Shown here one piece after another: positions 63,690 through 64,000 of a stretch of DNA of 64,000 nucleotides; within the stretch, counting starts at the first letter, position 1, and every line of letters starts with the position of its first letter. A model generated the notes under the pieces. The model was not told the origin of the DNA. It saw nothing but the letters and a program-made list of their open reading frames with translations, and made no database searches. The stretch spans positions 156,666 through 220,665 of the forward strand of contig NZ_JADMJL010000016.1 in assembly GCF_018780585.1 (NCBI RefSeq), given 5' to 3'. The position numbers and the translations under genes were made by a program. The DNA comes from Methyloversatilis discipulorum (GTDB lineage: Bacteria > Pseudomonadota > Gammaproteobacteria > Burkholderiales > Rhodocyclaceae).

Positions 63690-64000
63690 ATGGCTGAAGC
63701 TGAAGCTAAGAAGGGGGCGAAGAAGGCGAGTGCCCCGGCGAAACCTGCTGCGAAGAAAGCCGCACCGGCCAAGGCCGCTGCCAAGCCCGTAGCGAAGAAG
63801 GCTGCACCCGCGAAGGCTGCTGCAAAGCCGGCGGCGAAGAAGGCTGCACCGGCGAAGGCCGCTGCGAAGCCGGCAGCGAAGAAGGCTGCACCGGCGAAGG
63901 CCGCTGCAAAGCCGGCGGCGAAGAAGGCTGCACCGGCGAAGGCTGCTGCAAAGCCGGCCGCGAAGAAGGCTGCACCGGCGAAGGCCGCTGCAAAGCCGGC
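63690..64000 (+). CDS. Histone H1-like Ala/Lys-repeat DNA-binding protein (partial)
   Basis: The right edge cuts this gene after 103 codons. It starts MAEAEAKKGAKKASAPAKPA and then repeats KPAAKKAAPAKAAA-type units of 14 residues. Lysine-rich Ala/Pro repeats like this belong to bacterial H1-like proteins (AlgP/HctB/BphA type) that bind and condense DNA or affect gene expression. A GAGAGGAG ribosome site precedes the ATG. The full length cannot be known from this window. Confidence 0.85.
   Translation, partial: MAEAEAKKGAKKASAPAKPAAKKAAPAKAAAKPVAKKAAPAKAAAKPAAKKAAPAKAAAKPAAKKAAPAKAAAKPAAKKAAPAKAAAKPAAKKAAPAKAAAKP
63744..63995 (+). repeat. Six tandem 42-bp repeats encoding PAAKKAAPAKAAAK
   Basis: Six consecutive 42-base units (14 codons, each beginning CC-N-G and ending AAG) run to the window edge. 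The last four differ from each other at only a few third positions and the first two are a little more diverged, so copies have been amplified or homogenised recently. A seventh unit begins at 63996. Confidence 0.9.

Noticed and set aside
63744..63995. CRISPR-like array
   Set aside because: The units are contiguous, have no spacers and are in frame within a coding sequence.
1..64000. tRNA, rRNA, insertion sequences, prophage or integrase genes
   Set aside because: None was seen on either strand; the window lacks transposase, integrase or tRNA cloverleaf signals that I could support.

Overview
This window is a GC-rich chromosomal segment of a betaproteobacterium, most likely a member of the Rhodocyclales or a close relative (Methyloversatilis-like). 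The evidence is the gene order leuC-leuD-leuB-asd-fimV-truA-trpFBA-accD-folC-SPOR-cvpA-purF-metZ, the dual-domain FlgJ, a class I PHA synthase, PEP-CTERM proteins and an alanine/lysine-repeat H1-like protein. The genus is inferred from content and gene order; no search was run.

Layout. 1-12080: a flagellar hook/basal-body cluster, with flgA (cut by the left edge) divergent from flgBCDEFGHIJ. An antiparallel gene of unknown function follows, then flgKL and a small lipoprotein. Sigma-54 type -24/-12 elements lie before flgA, flgB and flgK. 12123-32949: housekeeping metabolism, comprising an MFS transporter, leucine synthesis with an entericidin-like lipoprotein between leuC and leuD, asd, the polar hub protein FimV, truA, trpFBA, accD, folC, cvpA, purF, metZ and ispDF. 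metZ is preceded by a SAM-II-like riboswitch with an intrinsic terminator. A REP-like palindromic element separates metZ from ispD.

33084-42789: a PEP-CTERM protein, two envelope proteins sharing a C-terminal motif, then a LysR regulator divergent from dabB-dabA (inorganic carbon uptake), followed closely by cysD-cysN (sulfate activation) and a YjfB-like motility gene. 42811-50012: a short UvrA paralogue, a second PEP-CTERM protein, phosphatidylserine decarboxylase, a Xre-RES toxin-antitoxin pair, and a MerR regulator divergent from a methyltransferase.

50023-64000: an accessory-looking stretch. It holds a PLD-fold protein divergent from an Asp-box/ThiS-like gene pair, a lipase-like hydrolase, phaC, small envelope proteins, an OmpA-family lipoprotein, and SoxR divergent from RidA and an MFS exporter. 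A UvrD-like helicase with a LexA-type box follows. The window ends after about 0.9 kb without a convincing gene, inside an H1-like gene built of 42-bp repeats.

The most notable regulatory features are the SAM-II-like riboswitch, the sigma-54 and candidate sigma-28 sites of the motility genes, two MerR-type overlong-spacer promoters and the LexA box. The least understood genes are the Asp-box/ThiS-like pair, the gene between flgJ and flgK, and the twin proteins with the YYPYV C-terminal motif.
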